From: Beduinella massiliensis
GTDB taxonomy: Bacteria > Bacillota > Clostridia > Christensenellales > Aristaeellaceae
DNA: 64,000 bases
Assembly (NCBI RefSeq): GCF_900199405.1
Contig: NZ_LT963430.1
Coordinates: 3,483,894-3,547,893, forward strand
Direction of reading: 5' to 3'
Shown: one piece after another, positions 48,783 through 58,083 of the stretch
How positions within the stretch are numbered: position 1 is the stretch's first letter
Layout of the letters: each line of letters opens with the position of its first letter
Program-made: the position numbers and the translations under genes
The notes under the pieces: generated by a model
Told to the model about the DNA's origin: nothing
Seen by the model: the letters and a program-made list of their open reading frames with translations, nothing else
The model's database searches: none

Positions 48783-48811
48783 TTGACTTATCCTACTTTA
48801 GACGGTACAAT
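48783..48811 (+). promoter_or_regulatory. Promoter of the AraC gene
   Basis: TTGACT (48783-48788), 17-base spacer, TACAAT (48806-48811), about 25-30 bases before the start codon region. It lies back to back with the divergent operon promoter, so one bound regulator could affect both. Confidence 0.8.
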
Positions 48812-48843
48812 GCTTTTATCTTGAAGCAAAGGGGGCGGCCGCT

Positions 48844-49614
48844 GTGCTGCGGGTTACGGAGGCCCAGATGGACTGGGTGGAAAAGGCGGGTACGGAGCTC
48901 GACCGCAGGGCGGGGCTTACGACCTACATCGTCGCGCAGTACCTGACGCGCCTTGACCTTCGCATCGACGGCGAGGAGATGCCGGCGGAGCGCGGCTCCA
49001 TCCTGATCCTTGAGCCGAACGTCCCGCACTACTACCGCTGCCCGGAGGAACTGCTGCACCACTGGTTTCACGTCGAGGGCGACCTGACCGGCCTAATGCA
49101 AAAGTACGCAATCCTGCCCAACCGTCTGTACAACCTCAAAAACACGAACGAAATATCCGCGCTCTTTCGTCAAATATCCATGACGCACCACGACAAGGGA
49201 GCGTTCCGCGAGGACTACATCCAGCTGAAAATCGAGGAGCTGTTCATCACGATGGCCATGCAGCTCAGCCTGCAGAAGGCGGCCAGCGAGATGAGCTACA
49301 GCACGATCGTGCGCCTGAAGGAGCTGCGCTTCTCCATCCTCGCGCATCCGGAATACGACTGGACCGTCGCTGAAATGGCCAGGAGGCTCTACCTCAGCGA
49401 GTCGTACTTTTACCAGCTCTACCGCCGGTGTTTCGGCATCACGCCCACGCAGGACCTGATCGGCATCCGCATCGAACGGGCGCGCACGCTGCTGCTGCAC
49501 GACTGCACGGTCGCCGCGGCTGCGGAAAAGTGCGGGTATTCGAGCGTCTATCACTTCATCCGCCAGTTCAAGCGCCTCGTGGGCACGACCCCTTATCAGT
49601 TCAAGAAGTGCTGA
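48844..49614 (+). CDS. AraC family transcriptional regulator
   Basis: 256 residues from a GTG with AAAGGGGGCGG upstream; an ATG at 48868 preceded by GGAGG is an equal candidate and would drop eight residues. The N-terminal cupin-like sensor domain (about 15-110) includes GSILILEPNVPHYYRC and HHWFHVEGD. The C-terminal helix-turn-helix pair covers about 155-254 (VAEMARRLYLSESYFYQLYRR, then CGYSSVYHFIRQFKRLVGTTPYQFKK). Probably senses a sugar and activates the divergent importer/esterase operon. Confidence 0.92.
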   Translation: MLRVTEAQMDWVEKAGTELDRRAGLTTYIVAQYLTRLDLRIDGEEMPAERGSILILEPNVPHYYRCPEELLHHWFHVEGDLTGLMQKYAILPNRLYNLKNTNEISALFRQISMTHHDKGAFREDYIQLKIEELFITMAMQLSLQKAASEMSYSTIVRLKELRFSILAHPEYDWTVAEMARRLYLSESYFYQLYRRCFGITPTQDLIGIRIERARTLLLHDCTVAAAAEKCGYSSVYHFIRQFKRLVGTTPYQFKKC

Positions 49615-49652
49615 GCGGATGGGGCCCCGCGCGGCGGCCGCCGGCACAGAAA

Positions 49653-49690
49653 AACGCCGCCATGGCGCATCTGCTGTCCATGGCGGCGTT
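49653..49690. terminator. Bidirectional terminator
   Basis: AACGCCGCCATGG (49653-49665) and CCATGGCGGCGTT (49678-49690), 13-bp stem; followed on the minus strand by TTTT, ending the aldose epimerase transcript; also follows the AraC gene. Confidence 0.88.
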
Positions 49691-49709
49691 CGCTCATTCG
49701 CTTGTCCGG

Positions 49710-50780
49710 TTACGCGTCCTCGCGTACGGAAAATTTATAGACCGTCGTGTAGTCGTATTTGTCGCCCGCGCGGAGCACGCAGGAGGGAAAGTCCGGCTGG
49801 TTCGGCGAATCCGGGAAGAACTGCGTCTCCAGGCACAGGCCTCCGTGCGGTGCGTAGCGCACGCCGTCCTTGCCGTCGAAGTCGCATTCCAGCATGTTTC
49901 CGCCGTAGAACTGCACGCCGGGCATGTCGGTAAACGTCTCCATCACGCGGCCGGTGGCGGGATCAAACAGCTCCGCCGCCTTGCTGATGCCCTCGCCCTC
50001 GCGGGCGATGACGAAGTTGTGGTCGTATCCCTTTCCAAAGCGCATCTGCTCGTCCTCGTCCATGCGGGCAAGGCCGTCCGCGATGCGAACGCTGCCCCGC
50101 AGGTCGAACGGTGTGCCTTCCACGGGACGCAGCTCGCCGGTGGGGATGCAGTCGTCCCGCACGACCGTGAAGCGGTCGGCGTTGATCTGCATGAAATGGT
50201 CGTTCACGGTGCCGCTCGCGTGGCCCGCCAGGTTGAAGTAGCAGTGGTTCGTCAGGTTGATGACCGTGTCCTGATCGCTCACGGCCTCGTAATGGAGGGT
50301 GAGCTCGCCCTCCCCAAAGGAATAGGTGACGCGCACGCTGAGGTTTCCGGGGTATCCCTCTTCCCCGTCCGCGCTCTCGCAGGTGAGGATCAGGCTGTCC
50401 AGCCCTTCCTCGCTCGCGGTCTCGGCCTTCCAAACCTTCTGGTTGAACCCAATCTTGCCGCCGTGCAGCGTGTTCCTGCCTTCGTTGGCGAAAAGGCGGT
50501 ACTCCCTGCCGTTCAGTTCAAAGCGGCTGTCCCCGATGCGGTTGGCGTAGCGCCCGATCAGGGCGCCCATATATCCGGGCACGTGCAGGTATTTTTCGAG
50601 CGTGTCAAAGCCCAGGCAAACGTCTGCGAGCTTTCCGGTGCGATCGGGCACGCGGATGGAGGTCAGCGTCCCGCCGTAGGTAATGATCGATACGGCGCTG
50701 CCGTCCTCGCTTTGCAGGGTATATTGGTCGACAGCTTCGCCCGAGGGCATGACGCCAAACGGGGCGCGCACAATGCTCAT
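49710..50780 (-). CDS. galM: Aldose 1-epimerase
   Basis: 356 residues from the ATG at 50780, with AAGGAG 11 bases upstream; a GTG four codons earlier lies on top of that site. Interconverts alpha and beta anomers of hexoses such as galactose or glucose in the cytoplasm. Catalytic His is in INLTNHCYFNLAG, a second His in GKGYDHNFVI, and the catalytic Glu in GGLCLETQFFPDSPN. YANRIGDSRFELNGREY is a standard GalM motif. Length is normal. It lies convergent with the AraC gene and probably serves sugars entering by the neighbouring importer. Confidence 0.95.
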   Translation of the reverse strand: MSIVRAPFGVMPSGEAVDQYTLQSEDGSAVSIITYGGTLTSIRVPDRTGKLADVCLGFDTLEKYLHVPGYMGALIGRYANRIGDSRFELNGREYRLFANEGRNTLHGGKIGFNQKVWKAETASEEGLDSLILTCESADGEEGYPGNLSVRVTYSFGEGELTLHYEAVSDQDTVINLTNHCYFNLAGHASGTVNDHFMQINADRFTVVRDDCIPTGELRPVEGTPFDLRGSVRIADGLARMDEDEQMRFGKGYDHNFVIAREGEGISKAAELFDPATGRVMETFTDMPGVQFYGGNMLECDFDGKDGVRYAPHGGLCLETQFFPDSPNQPDFPSCVLRAGDKYDYTTVYKFSVREDA

Positions 50781-50887
50781 GGAAATAGTCACTCCTTAAA
50801 ATCATTCGATAGAAATAAGCAATACGTTCATTTTAAACGCTTCCGGTGAAAATCGCAAGGCCTTTTGCGATCTTTTAGCCCGCGGCC

Positions 50888-50915
50888 TTGCTAAATCCGC
50901 TTTTTTTTGTATAAT
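50888..50915 (+). promoter_or_regulatory. Promoter of the tandem GT-C genes
   Basis: TTGCTA (50888-50893), 16-base spacer, TATAAT (50910-50915). It leaves a leader of about 115 bases with an imperfect GCCGGC-type inverted repeat. Confidence 0.65.
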
Positions 50916-51036
50916 AAATGAGGACTTTCTCGGATGCCCCGGCCGTCGCCGCGCATAGCGGCGTTCCTGCCGGCCCTCCGCCGGGCATAAATCTTTCTTT
51001 TTGCCTGTTGATCTGCACATCAGAAAGGGGTATTCA

Positions 51037-52533
51037 ATGGGAAATCTCCCTTCCCGCGCGCGCCGGGCGCTGGCCTGCGAGAAACGCGCCTGCAAAATTG
51101 GGGCGGCGGTCTGCCTCACCCTGCTCTACGCCGTCCTCCTCTCCTTTGCCGGCCCGCTGAAAAGCCTTACGCGCTTTGCGGTCCCGGCGGACCGCACGCA
51201 CTTCCTCCTGCTGACCTCGCTGCTGCTGTTTGCGGCGCTCCTCGCGCTCGCCCTGAAAAAGCGCCTGACGCTCGGCGCCTTTGGGCTGGCGGGCGCGGCC
51301 ACGGCGCTCGCGCTCGTGCTGCGGTTGGGGCTGCTCGACCAGGTTTCCGCGGACTACGCCGCCTTTTTAGAGCGTTGGGTGGACATCTTCCGCGAGGGCG
51401 GCTTTGCGATGATCAAGGAGGAGATCGGGGATTACAACCTGCCCTACCTCTACATCCTGGCGCTCATCGCGCGCAGCCCGCTCCCTGACCTGTACCTCAT
51501 CAAGCTGGTCTCCATCTGCTTTGACTTCGCGCTGGCGCTGATGATGATGCAGATGACGGAACGCTTCATCGACGAAAACCGCCGCCTGCTCGTCTATCTG
51601 CTCGTGCTCGTCATCCCTACGGTCTGGTGGAACAGCGCCTATTGGGCACAGTGCGACGCGCTCTACGTCTTCTTCGTGGTGGCCTGCTTCTATGCGCTGC
51701 TCTCGGACCGTCCCGTGCTCTCGGTCGCGCTGCTCACCGTCGCCTTCGCGTTCAAGCTGCAGACGATCTTCTTCTTTCCGATGGTGCTCTTCGGCCTTCT
51801 GCACAGGAAGTACAAGTGGCGCCACGCGGTGGTGTTCCCGGCGGTCTACCTGCTCACCATCGTGCCCGCACTGCTGGCCGGGCGTTCGCTGCTCTCGGCG
51901 CTCACGATCTACGCCCATCAGTCGATGGGGCAGTACACGGACCGCCTGACGTACAACGCGCCCAACCTCTATCAGTTCTTCCCGCAGTATGAAATCGCCA
52001 ACGCGCCTCAGTGGCCCTGGCTCCGCTTCCTGTTCGCGGACCCGGAAAGCGGCGGCGACGGGCTGGCGCTGTGGTCGTTTGACCGGGCGAGCATGGAGTG
52101 GCTGCAAAACACCACGCTGATCGCCGCCGCGCTGGTCGTCATCGCGGTGGTCTACTTCCTGTGGAAGCGCCGCAGGTTCATTTCCTACGGCCAGGTCTGG
52201 CGCATGGCGACGTTCAGCGCGCTCTTTCTGCCGATGGTGCTGCCGAAGATGCACGACCGCTACTTCTACATGGCGGACATGTTTTCACTCCTGTACGGCG
52301 TGCGCTACCCGCGGCGCGCCGCCGTGCCCATGCTCGTGATCGGCGCGTCGTTCGCCAGCTACATGCCCTTCCTGACGCGCGCGCGCGGCGTGCCGATGCT
52401 CGCCGCCGCCGTCATGAACATCGCGGCCCTCGCGCTCATCGCGCGCGACATCCTGAAGGACATGCGCGCGCAGCAGTCGTTTGCCGGGGCCGACGGCGCC
52501 GGGGCCGACGCCGTCACGCCTGAGCGCGTGTGA
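51037..52533 (+). CDS. GT-C-like multi-pass membrane protein (putative lipid-linked sugar transferase)
   Basis: 498 residues from the ATG at 51037 (AGAAAGGGG upstream). About twelve helices. The first extracytoplasmic loop has SADYAAFLERWVDIFREGG, with the acidic residue typical of GT-C catalytic loops; later motifs TVWWNSAYWAQCDALYVFFV and APNLYQFFPQYE are shared with PIG-M/GT39-like or DUF2029-type families. Such enzymes add sugars from polyprenyl-phosphate donors to proteins or glycans on the outer membrane face. The next gene is a diverged paralogue. No companion donor synthase is in the window. Confidence 0.75.
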   Translation: MGNLPSRARRALACEKRACKIGAAVCLTLLYAVLLSFAGPLKSLTRFAVPADRTHFLLLTSLLLFAALLALALKKRLTLGAFGLAGAATALALVLRLGLLDQVSADYAAFLERWVDIFREGGFAMIKEEIGDYNLPYLYILALIARSPLPDLYLIKLVSICFDFALALMMMQMTERFIDENRRLLVYLLVLVIPTVWWNSAYWAQCDALYVFFVVACFYALLSDRPVLSVALLTVAFAFKLQTIFFFPMVLFGLLHRKYKWRHAVVFPAVYLLTIVPALLAGRSLLSALTIYAHQSMGQYTDRLTYNAPNLYQFFPQYEIANAPQWPWLRFLFADPESGGDGLALWSFDRASMEWLQNTTLIAAALVVIAVVYFLWKRRRFISYGQVWRMATFSALFLPMVLPKMHDRYFYMADMFSLLYGVRYPRRAAVPMLVIGASFASYMPFLTRARGVPMLAAAVMNIAALALIARDILKDMRAQQSFAGADGAGADAVTPERV

Positions 52534-52551
52534 CAGACGAAAGGATACGCT

Positions 52552-54018
52552 ATGCAAAACATCTTACAGGGCCTTATCGCCTTTGGCGAACGCCGCCGCC
52601 GCGCGCTGCAGATGCTGCTCACGCTGCTGACGGCCGCCGCCCTCGCCGTGATCAGCGTGAGCACGGGCCCGCTCGCGAACCTTTACTACATCGAGACCTG
52701 GGAAGCGCGCCGCCTGCTGATCGTCCTCGTCTACGCCCTGCTGCCCCTTGGTATGGGATACGTCATCTTCGTGCGCGGTGCGAAAGGGCTCGACTTCCTC
52801 TTTCTCTACGGCGCGCTGACAGCGGCGCTTCTGCTGCGCACGACGACGCTCAGCCAAATCGTCCCCGACTACGCCCCCATGCGGGCGTTCGTAGAGGCCC
52901 TCTCGCAGGACGGCCTCGCCGCCGCGCCGCAGGGTGTGGGCCGCTACGGGCTCATCGGCACCTATCTGTTCGCCCTGATCGCCAGGGTTCCGATACGCGA
53001 GCTGTATCTGTTCAAGTACGTGGCGATCGCCTGCGACTTCGCGCTCGCGTTCGCGCTCTGCGCGCTGGTGGAGCGCTTCGTCGATCGCCGGCGCGGCACG
53101 TTCGCGATGCTCGCGGTGCTTTACAATCCCCTGACGTGGCTCACGAGCGCTTACTGGGGCCGATGGGACGCTTTGTGCGCGCTGCTCGTCGTGCTCTCGC
53201 TCCTCGCGCTTTTGCAAAAGCGCAGGACGCTGTGCGCCGTGCTGTTCGCGCTCGCCTACGCCGCGTCGCCCGAAGCGCTGTTTCTGCTGCCGCTTCTGCT
53301 GCTCTGGCCGCATCACGGCCTGAAGGCCTCCCACCTGGGCGCGGCGCTTCTTACGCTGCTCGCCGCCGCCCTGCCCATGGCGTTCCTTTCCTCCCCCGCG
53401 GCGGCGCTTGAGGGCGTCGGCCCCGCGCGTCTCTTCGCGGATTCCGCCGCGCAGCTGCAAAACTGCGCGCCCACGCTCTATCAGTTCGTTCCCGCCTCCA
53501 ACCTGCGCTACCGCGAACAGTACGGCTTTCTGCAATTCGTCCAAGGCATCGAGCCCGCGGAGAGCAGCAAGTGGTACACGCAGGAGGCTATCGACCGTAT
53601 CTTCCAGGCGGGCGTGTATGCGGCGGTCGTCGTGCTGCTGGGCGCCGCTGCCGCGTGCCGGAGGCTCCGGCGCGCCGTTTCAAAGGATCAGCTGTGGCAG
53701 GTTGCGCTCATGGCGTCCGTCTTCGTGCCCATGATTCTGCCGGGCATGAATCCGCGCAGCTTCTACCTCGCTTCGTCGTTTTCTCTGCTGTACGCGCTGC
53801 GCTACGAAAAACGCATCCGCGTCGCCGTGCTCGTGATGGGGGCGGCATTCCTCTCCTACGTCCCGTCCCTGACTGGGCAGTACGTCGTCCCGCTCACCCT
53901 CGCCATGGGCATGAACGTGCTTTCGCTCTTTCAGGTCGGGCGCGACTTTGCCGCGCAGGTGGCCCCGCGCGCAAGGGAGCTGCCGGAACTTCGCCCCGCC
54001 GCGAGGGATAGAATCTAA
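52552..54018 (+). CDS. GT-C-like membrane protein, paralogue of the preceding gene
   Basis: 488 residues, about twelve helices, 18 bases after its paralogue. Equivalent motifs occur in the same order: VPDYAPMRAFVEALSQDG in the first large loop, LTWLTSAYWGRWDALCALLVV (matching NSAYWAQCDAL next door), CAPTLYQFVPASN (matching APNLYQFFPQYE) and MILPGMNPRSFYLASSF (matching MVLPKMHDRYFYMADMF). The aspartate in WGRWDAL is kept. The copies are diverged, suggesting a pair with different acceptors or a heteromeric enzyme. A GAAAGGATACGCT site precedes the ATG. Confidence 0.73.
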   Translation: MQNILQGLIAFGERRRRALQMLLTLLTAAALAVISVSTGPLANLYYIETWEARRLLIVLVYALLPLGMGYVIFVRGAKGLDFLFLYGALTAALLLRTTTLSQIVPDYAPMRAFVEALSQDGLAAAPQGVGRYGLIGTYLFALIARVPIRELYLFKYVAIACDFALAFALCALVERFVDRRRGTFAMLAVLYNPLTWLTSAYWGRWDALCALLVVLSLLALLQKRRTLCAVLFALAYAASPEALFLLPLLLLWPHHGLKASHLGAALLTLLAAALPMAFLSSPAAALEGVGPARLFADSAAQLQNCAPTLYQFVPASNLRYREQYGFLQFVQGIEPAESSKWYTQEAIDRIFQAGVYAAVVVLLGAAAACRRLRRAVSKDQLWQVALMASVFVPMILPGMNPRSFYLASSFSLLYALRYEKRIRVAVLVMGAAFLSYVPSLTGQYVVPLTLAMGMNVLSLFQVGRDFAAQVAPRARELPELRPAARDRI

Positions 54019-54126
54019 TGCAATTCTCATGAATCTGTAAGGCCGTTCCAAAGCGCGTCTTTCCGCCCCATGGTATGATGGATGCACGCTAAAGGAATGC
54101 CCAACAGACAAGGAGGAGTCCATTTT

Positions 54127-54900
54127 ATGGCAAACTATACGGTGGAACAAATCGAGTACCTGCGCGAAAAGGCCTACCTGACCTACGAAGAGGCGCTGGA
54201 AGTGCTGGAGCGCTTTAACGGCGACCTGACGCGCTGCCTGGTCGATCTAGAGCGCCGCGGACGCATCCGTCCCGCGCCCCGAAGCGGTGCGCCCCGCCCC
54301 AAAGCGCGCGCACAGAAGCCGGAACCGGAGTTCGGCCGCAGCTCCGCAAAGCGCGAAGCGCCGAAGGGCCGGGACGCCGACTGGCACGGCATCTTCTCCA
54401 CGTTCCTGCACACGAACTTCATCGTCACCAAGGACGGAGGCACGATCGCCAACCTGCCGGTGCTCTTCGTGCTCCTGGTCTTCCTCTTCGCTCCGCACGT
54501 GATGATCCCCAGCATCCTGCTCATGTTCGTGCTCGGCTGCCGCGTCAACCTCAAGACCGCGCGCAAAGACGGCAGCGTCGAGGAAGAGATCCGCAACATC
54601 GTGGACAACGCGGCGGAAAACATCCGCAAGACCGCGGACAGCTTCGCGGAAGCGGCCAAGAGCACGGCCGAGACCGTGCGCAACAGCGCGAAGCAGGCGC
54701 CGGAGGAAACGGCGAACACTTACGAGACGCCCGCAGCGGAGGACGCGCCCTACGGCGAGGTCGTTCAGGAATTCGACGTCCGCCCCGCGCAGGAAGCGCC
54801 CAAGGCCGAAACCCCGGCAGAGGACGCTGCGCCCCACGCCGGCGAGCCCATTGAAAAATCGCCCGAAGACGGCGAGGAAAACGAAATCACCATCGGCTGA
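54127..54900 (+). CDS. UBA-like/DUF4342 domain protein with hydrophobic segment
   Basis: 257 residues from the ATG at 54127 (AAGGAGGAG upstream). N-terminal 45 residues form a UBA/TS-N-like helical domain (VEQIEYLREKAYLTYEEALE, VLERFNGDLTRCLVDLE), as in EF-Ts-related DUF4342 proteins. A basic linker follows, then a hydrophobic stretch near 118-142 (ANLPVLFVLLVFLFAPHVMI and on), and a long amphipathic, low-complexity C-terminus rich in Ala, Glu and Lys (NAAENIRKTADSFAEAAKST). It precedes the response regulator by 23 bases. Role unknown; may be a membrane-linked accessory of the two-component system. Confidence 0.75.
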   Translation: MANYTVEQIEYLREKAYLTYEEALEVLERFNGDLTRCLVDLERRGRIRPAPRSGAPRPKARAQKPEPEFGRSSAKREAPKGRDADWHGIFSTFLHTNFIVTKDGGTIANLPVLFVLLVFLFAPHVMIPSILLMFVLGCRVNLKTARKDGSVEEEIRNIVDNAAENIRKTADSFAEAAKSTAETVRNSAKQAPEETANTYETPAAEDAPYGEVVQEFDVRPAQEAPKAETPAEDAAPHAGEPIEKSPEDGEENEITIG

Positions 54901-54923
54901 GCCATGCCTGAAAGGACGGAACC

Positions 54924-55602
<679 letters not shown>

Positions 55603-55613
<11 letters not shown>

Positions 55614-57087
55614 CCGCAAGGCCGTCAAGGCGGAGAAGAAGCGGGAACGGCGGCGGCAAAAACGGGAGCGAAGCGCGCGGATTCGCATCGCCAAGCAGGA
55701 ACGAAAGCGCGCCCAGAAGGCCGCGCGCAAGCAATACACCTACAACAAGCGCATGGCGGTCTACGGCGAGGATAACCTCTTCAACCGCATCAGCGGCCGC
55801 ACGCACCGGGTCGCGGTGCAGGCGGTCAGCAACATCCGCCTGTCGCTCAGCCTGCGCATCTCCTGGAACTACACGCGCCTGCTGCTGTCCATGTGCGCTA
55901 CGGAGCTGCTGCTATGCCTCATCCTCGCGGTCGGGCTTGAAATGTACGTCCTGCCCCGCGACGCGGCGGAAAACGTGTATCACGGCGCGCAGAGCGCCGT
56001 CCCCGCGGTGACGGTCGTCGCTTCCCCCGACCGCCCCGCCCATCAGCTTTACGTCGGGAATCTCTTCGGCGGCTTTTCCGGCCTTTCCTGGGAGGGGCGG
56101 CACCACCTGAAGCTGACCTATCGCGTGAGCGACCTGTACGTGACCTACGACGTGGCCTGGCACGTGGCGGCGCTGGGCATGCTGGTGGCCGTGCTGCTCG
56201 CGCTGGACGTGCTGCGGGCGCTGCGCTTCATGTCTGCGGGACGGCGCATCAACGCGCAGGTGCTCGAGCCCATCGACGAGATCACCGCCCTTGCCCAGAA
56301 GCTCTCCGTCAACGACCTGGGACGGCGCATCAACGTGGAGGGCACGAAAAACGAGCTCAAGGATCTGGCGGTCGTCATCAACGAGATGCTCGACCGCATC
56401 GAGCTGGCCTATAATGGGCAAAAGCAGTTCGTTTCGGACGCCTCGCACGAGCTGCGCACCCCTATCGCCGTCATACAGGGCTACGCGAACCTGCTGGATC
56501 GCTGGGGCAAGGATAACCCGCAGGTACGCGACGAGGCCATTTCCGCGATCATCAGCGAAACGCAGAGCATGAAAGAGCTGGTGGAAAAGCTGCTCTTCCT
56601 CGCCCGGCACGACAAGAAGACGCTGAAGCTTAGGCCGGAGCGGTTCGACGTGCGCGACATGATCGACGAGTCGATCAAGGAGACGGAAATCATCACCGCC
56701 GCGCACACGGTTCGCACCGGCAAGCTGGATCATGCGGTCGTGAACGCGGACCGCGGCGCGCTCAAGCAGGCCGTCCGCATCCTGGTGGACAACGCGGTCA
56801 AGTACACGCCCGACGGCGGCGTCATCACCATCGAATGCGCGGCCAGCGCGGAGAGCGTCGCCCTCTCTGTCACGGATTCGGGCGTCGGCATCTCCGGCAG
56901 CGAGCTTTCCGCGATCTTCGACCGCTTCTACCGCGCGGACGCCGCGCGGTCCGGCGAGACGCCGGGCCATGGCCTGGGGCTCTCCATCCTCAAGATCATC
57001 GTGCTCAGCCTCGGCGGCAAGGTGCGCGTGCGCTCCACCGTCGGCAAGGGCTCGACGTTCACCATTCTGCTGCCCCGGGTCGGCTGA
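55603..57087 (+). CDS. Sensor histidine kinase with a long, highly basic N-terminal tail
   Basis: 494 residues. Before the first membrane helix (about 91-113, RLLLSMCATELLLCLILAVG) there is an 85-residue cytoplasmic leader packed with Lys and Arg (AEKKRERRRQKRERSARIRI), unusual for EnvZ-type kinases. A short extracytoplasmic domain of about 70 residues, helix 2 at 185-205, HAMP, then HisKA with H282 (SDASHELRTPIAV), N box and G boxes (DNAVKYTP, DSGVGISGSEL, GHGLGLSI). Works with the OmpR-type regulator. GAAGAG lies inside the upstream gene before the ATG. Confidence 0.93.
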
Positions 57088-57114
57088 GCCGCGCAAAAGC
57101 GCGGCTCACTTTTT
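57086..57114 (+). terminator. Intrinsic terminator of the two-component operon
   Basis: GAGCCGCGC (57086-57094), loop AAAA, GCGCGGCTC (57099-57107), then ACTTTTT. The stem begins within the kinase stop codon. Confidence 0.92.
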
Positions 57115-57156
57115 GCCCCACAACCCGCCCCGCGGCAGCCAAAGCAAAAATAGATA

Positions 57157-57185
57157 TTGCCCTCGACATCAATTTGTGATAAAAT
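57157..57185 (+). promoter_or_regulatory. Promoter of the ydhYV-like operon
   Basis: TTGCCC (57157-57162), 17-base spacer, TAAAAT (57180-57185). Gives a leader of about 230 bases before the first gene. Confidence 0.65.
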
Positions 57186-57202
57186 AAACATACAAAAAAC
57201 AC

Positions 57203-57291
57203 AAGGCTCCGCGTACAATGGACCCATCGGGCCCCCTGTACCATTGGGCGCGGCGAGCAATCGCCGCACCTGCCGTTTTGCGAAGGAGCTT
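57203..57291 (+). promoter_or_regulatory. Candidate molybdenum/tungsten cofactor (Moco/Tuco) riboswitch
   Basis: AAGGCTCC (57203-57210) pairs with GGAGCTT (57285-57291, one bulged G) as an enclosing stem. Inside, GCG-TA-CAATGG pairs with CCATTG-GG-CGC, and GCGGCGA-GCAA-TCGCCGC forms a hairpin capped by a GNRA tetraloop, followed by CACCTGCCG. Enclosing stem opening with CTCCGCG, internal arms, a GNRA hairpin and a closing GGAG are what I expect of Moco RNA. It sits before genes for a pterin-cofactor oxidoreductase and is followed by a terminator hairpin. Family membership is not verified. Confidence 0.55.
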
Positions 57292-57307
57292 CTCTGCCGT
57301 TTCAAAT

Positions 57308-57330
57308 AAAGGGATAGATTTATCCTTTTT
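57308..57330 (+). terminator. Leader terminator (attenuator) before the ydhY-like gene
   Basis: AAAGGGATA (57308-57316), loop GATT, TATCCTTTT: a 9-bp stem with one G-U pair running into TTTTT, 17 bases after the putative riboswitch and about 90 bases before the first start codon. Placement suggests premature termination as the control step. Confidence 0.7.
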
Positions 57331-57422
57331 GAGGGCGGCGGGGAAGGCTCTGTTTTTTGTGTCTTCGTGTTTCATTTCTCCTCTAGGTAGAGGACCCGGA
57401 ATCTTTATAGGAGGGAAAAACT

Positions 57423-58049
57423 ATGTCTGAGAAAAAGCGCATCTTTGACAAGGCAATGACCCGGCGCCAATTCCTGAAGGTATCCGGCAAGGGTATGGCG
57501 GGCCTGGCCCTTTCGACCAGCCTGCTGAACCTGTTCGGCGTGACCAAGGCTGAGGTGGAGTCGGGCGCGGTGAGCGTGCTGGCGACTGCCGACGGCGTGC
57601 TCGTCGCCAACGGCGCGCGCTGCACGGGCTGCCAGCGCTGCGAAATGAACTGCTCCCTGATCAACGACGGCAAGGTCATGCCCTACATCAGCCGCGTGAA
57701 GGTGCTGCGCAACTACTACCACGGCAACGACGGCGAGAAGGGCGGCGTGTTCGGCTCCTTCGATTACACGCCCGACACCTGCCATCAGTGCGAGGATCCC
57801 GCCTGCCTCAAGGCGTGTCCCATGGGCGCCATCTCCGTTCGCGAGTCGGACGGCGTGCGCGTGATCGATCAGGAAAAGTGCGTCGGCTGCGGCGCCTGTG
57901 TCGCTGCCTGCCCGTACCACATGCCCACCATCGATCCCGAGACGAACAAGTCCACCAAGTGCGTTTCCTGCGGTTTCTGCGCGGAGAACTGCCCCTGCGG
58001 CGCCCTCAAGATCGTCAAGTGGGAAGACGTCGCCGCCGCCATGGAATGA
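57423..58049 (+). CDS. Ferredoxin-like subunit with four [4Fe-4S] clusters, YdhY-like
   Basis: 208 residues, same size as E. coli YdhY. The N-terminus has a twin-arginine-like motif TRRQFLKVSGKG (13-24) and a hydrophobic segment to about 39, as in YdhY. Sixteen cysteines form four cluster sites: C67/70/73/77, C120/123/128/132, C153/156/159/163 and C180/183/186/190. Carries electrons to or from the oxidoreductase encoded next. AGGAGG lies before the ATG. Similar small subunits (WorS) accompany tungsten aldehyde oxidoreductases of gut bacteria. Whether the Tat-like segment is functional is uncertain, since the catalytic partner has no signal. Confidence 0.9.
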   Translation: MSEKKRIFDKAMTRRQFLKVSGKGMAGLALSTSLLNLFGVTKAEVESGAVSVLATADGVLVANGARCTGCQRCEMNCSLINDGKVMPYISRVKVLRNYYHGNDGEKGGVFGSFDYTPDTCHQCEDPACLKACPMGAISVRESDGVRVIDQEKCVGCGACVAACPYHMPTIDPETNKSTKCVSCGFCAENCPCGALKIVKWEDVAAAME

Positions 58050-58083
58050 TCCCGCCGACAATCGAAATAGGAGGTAGAACAGT

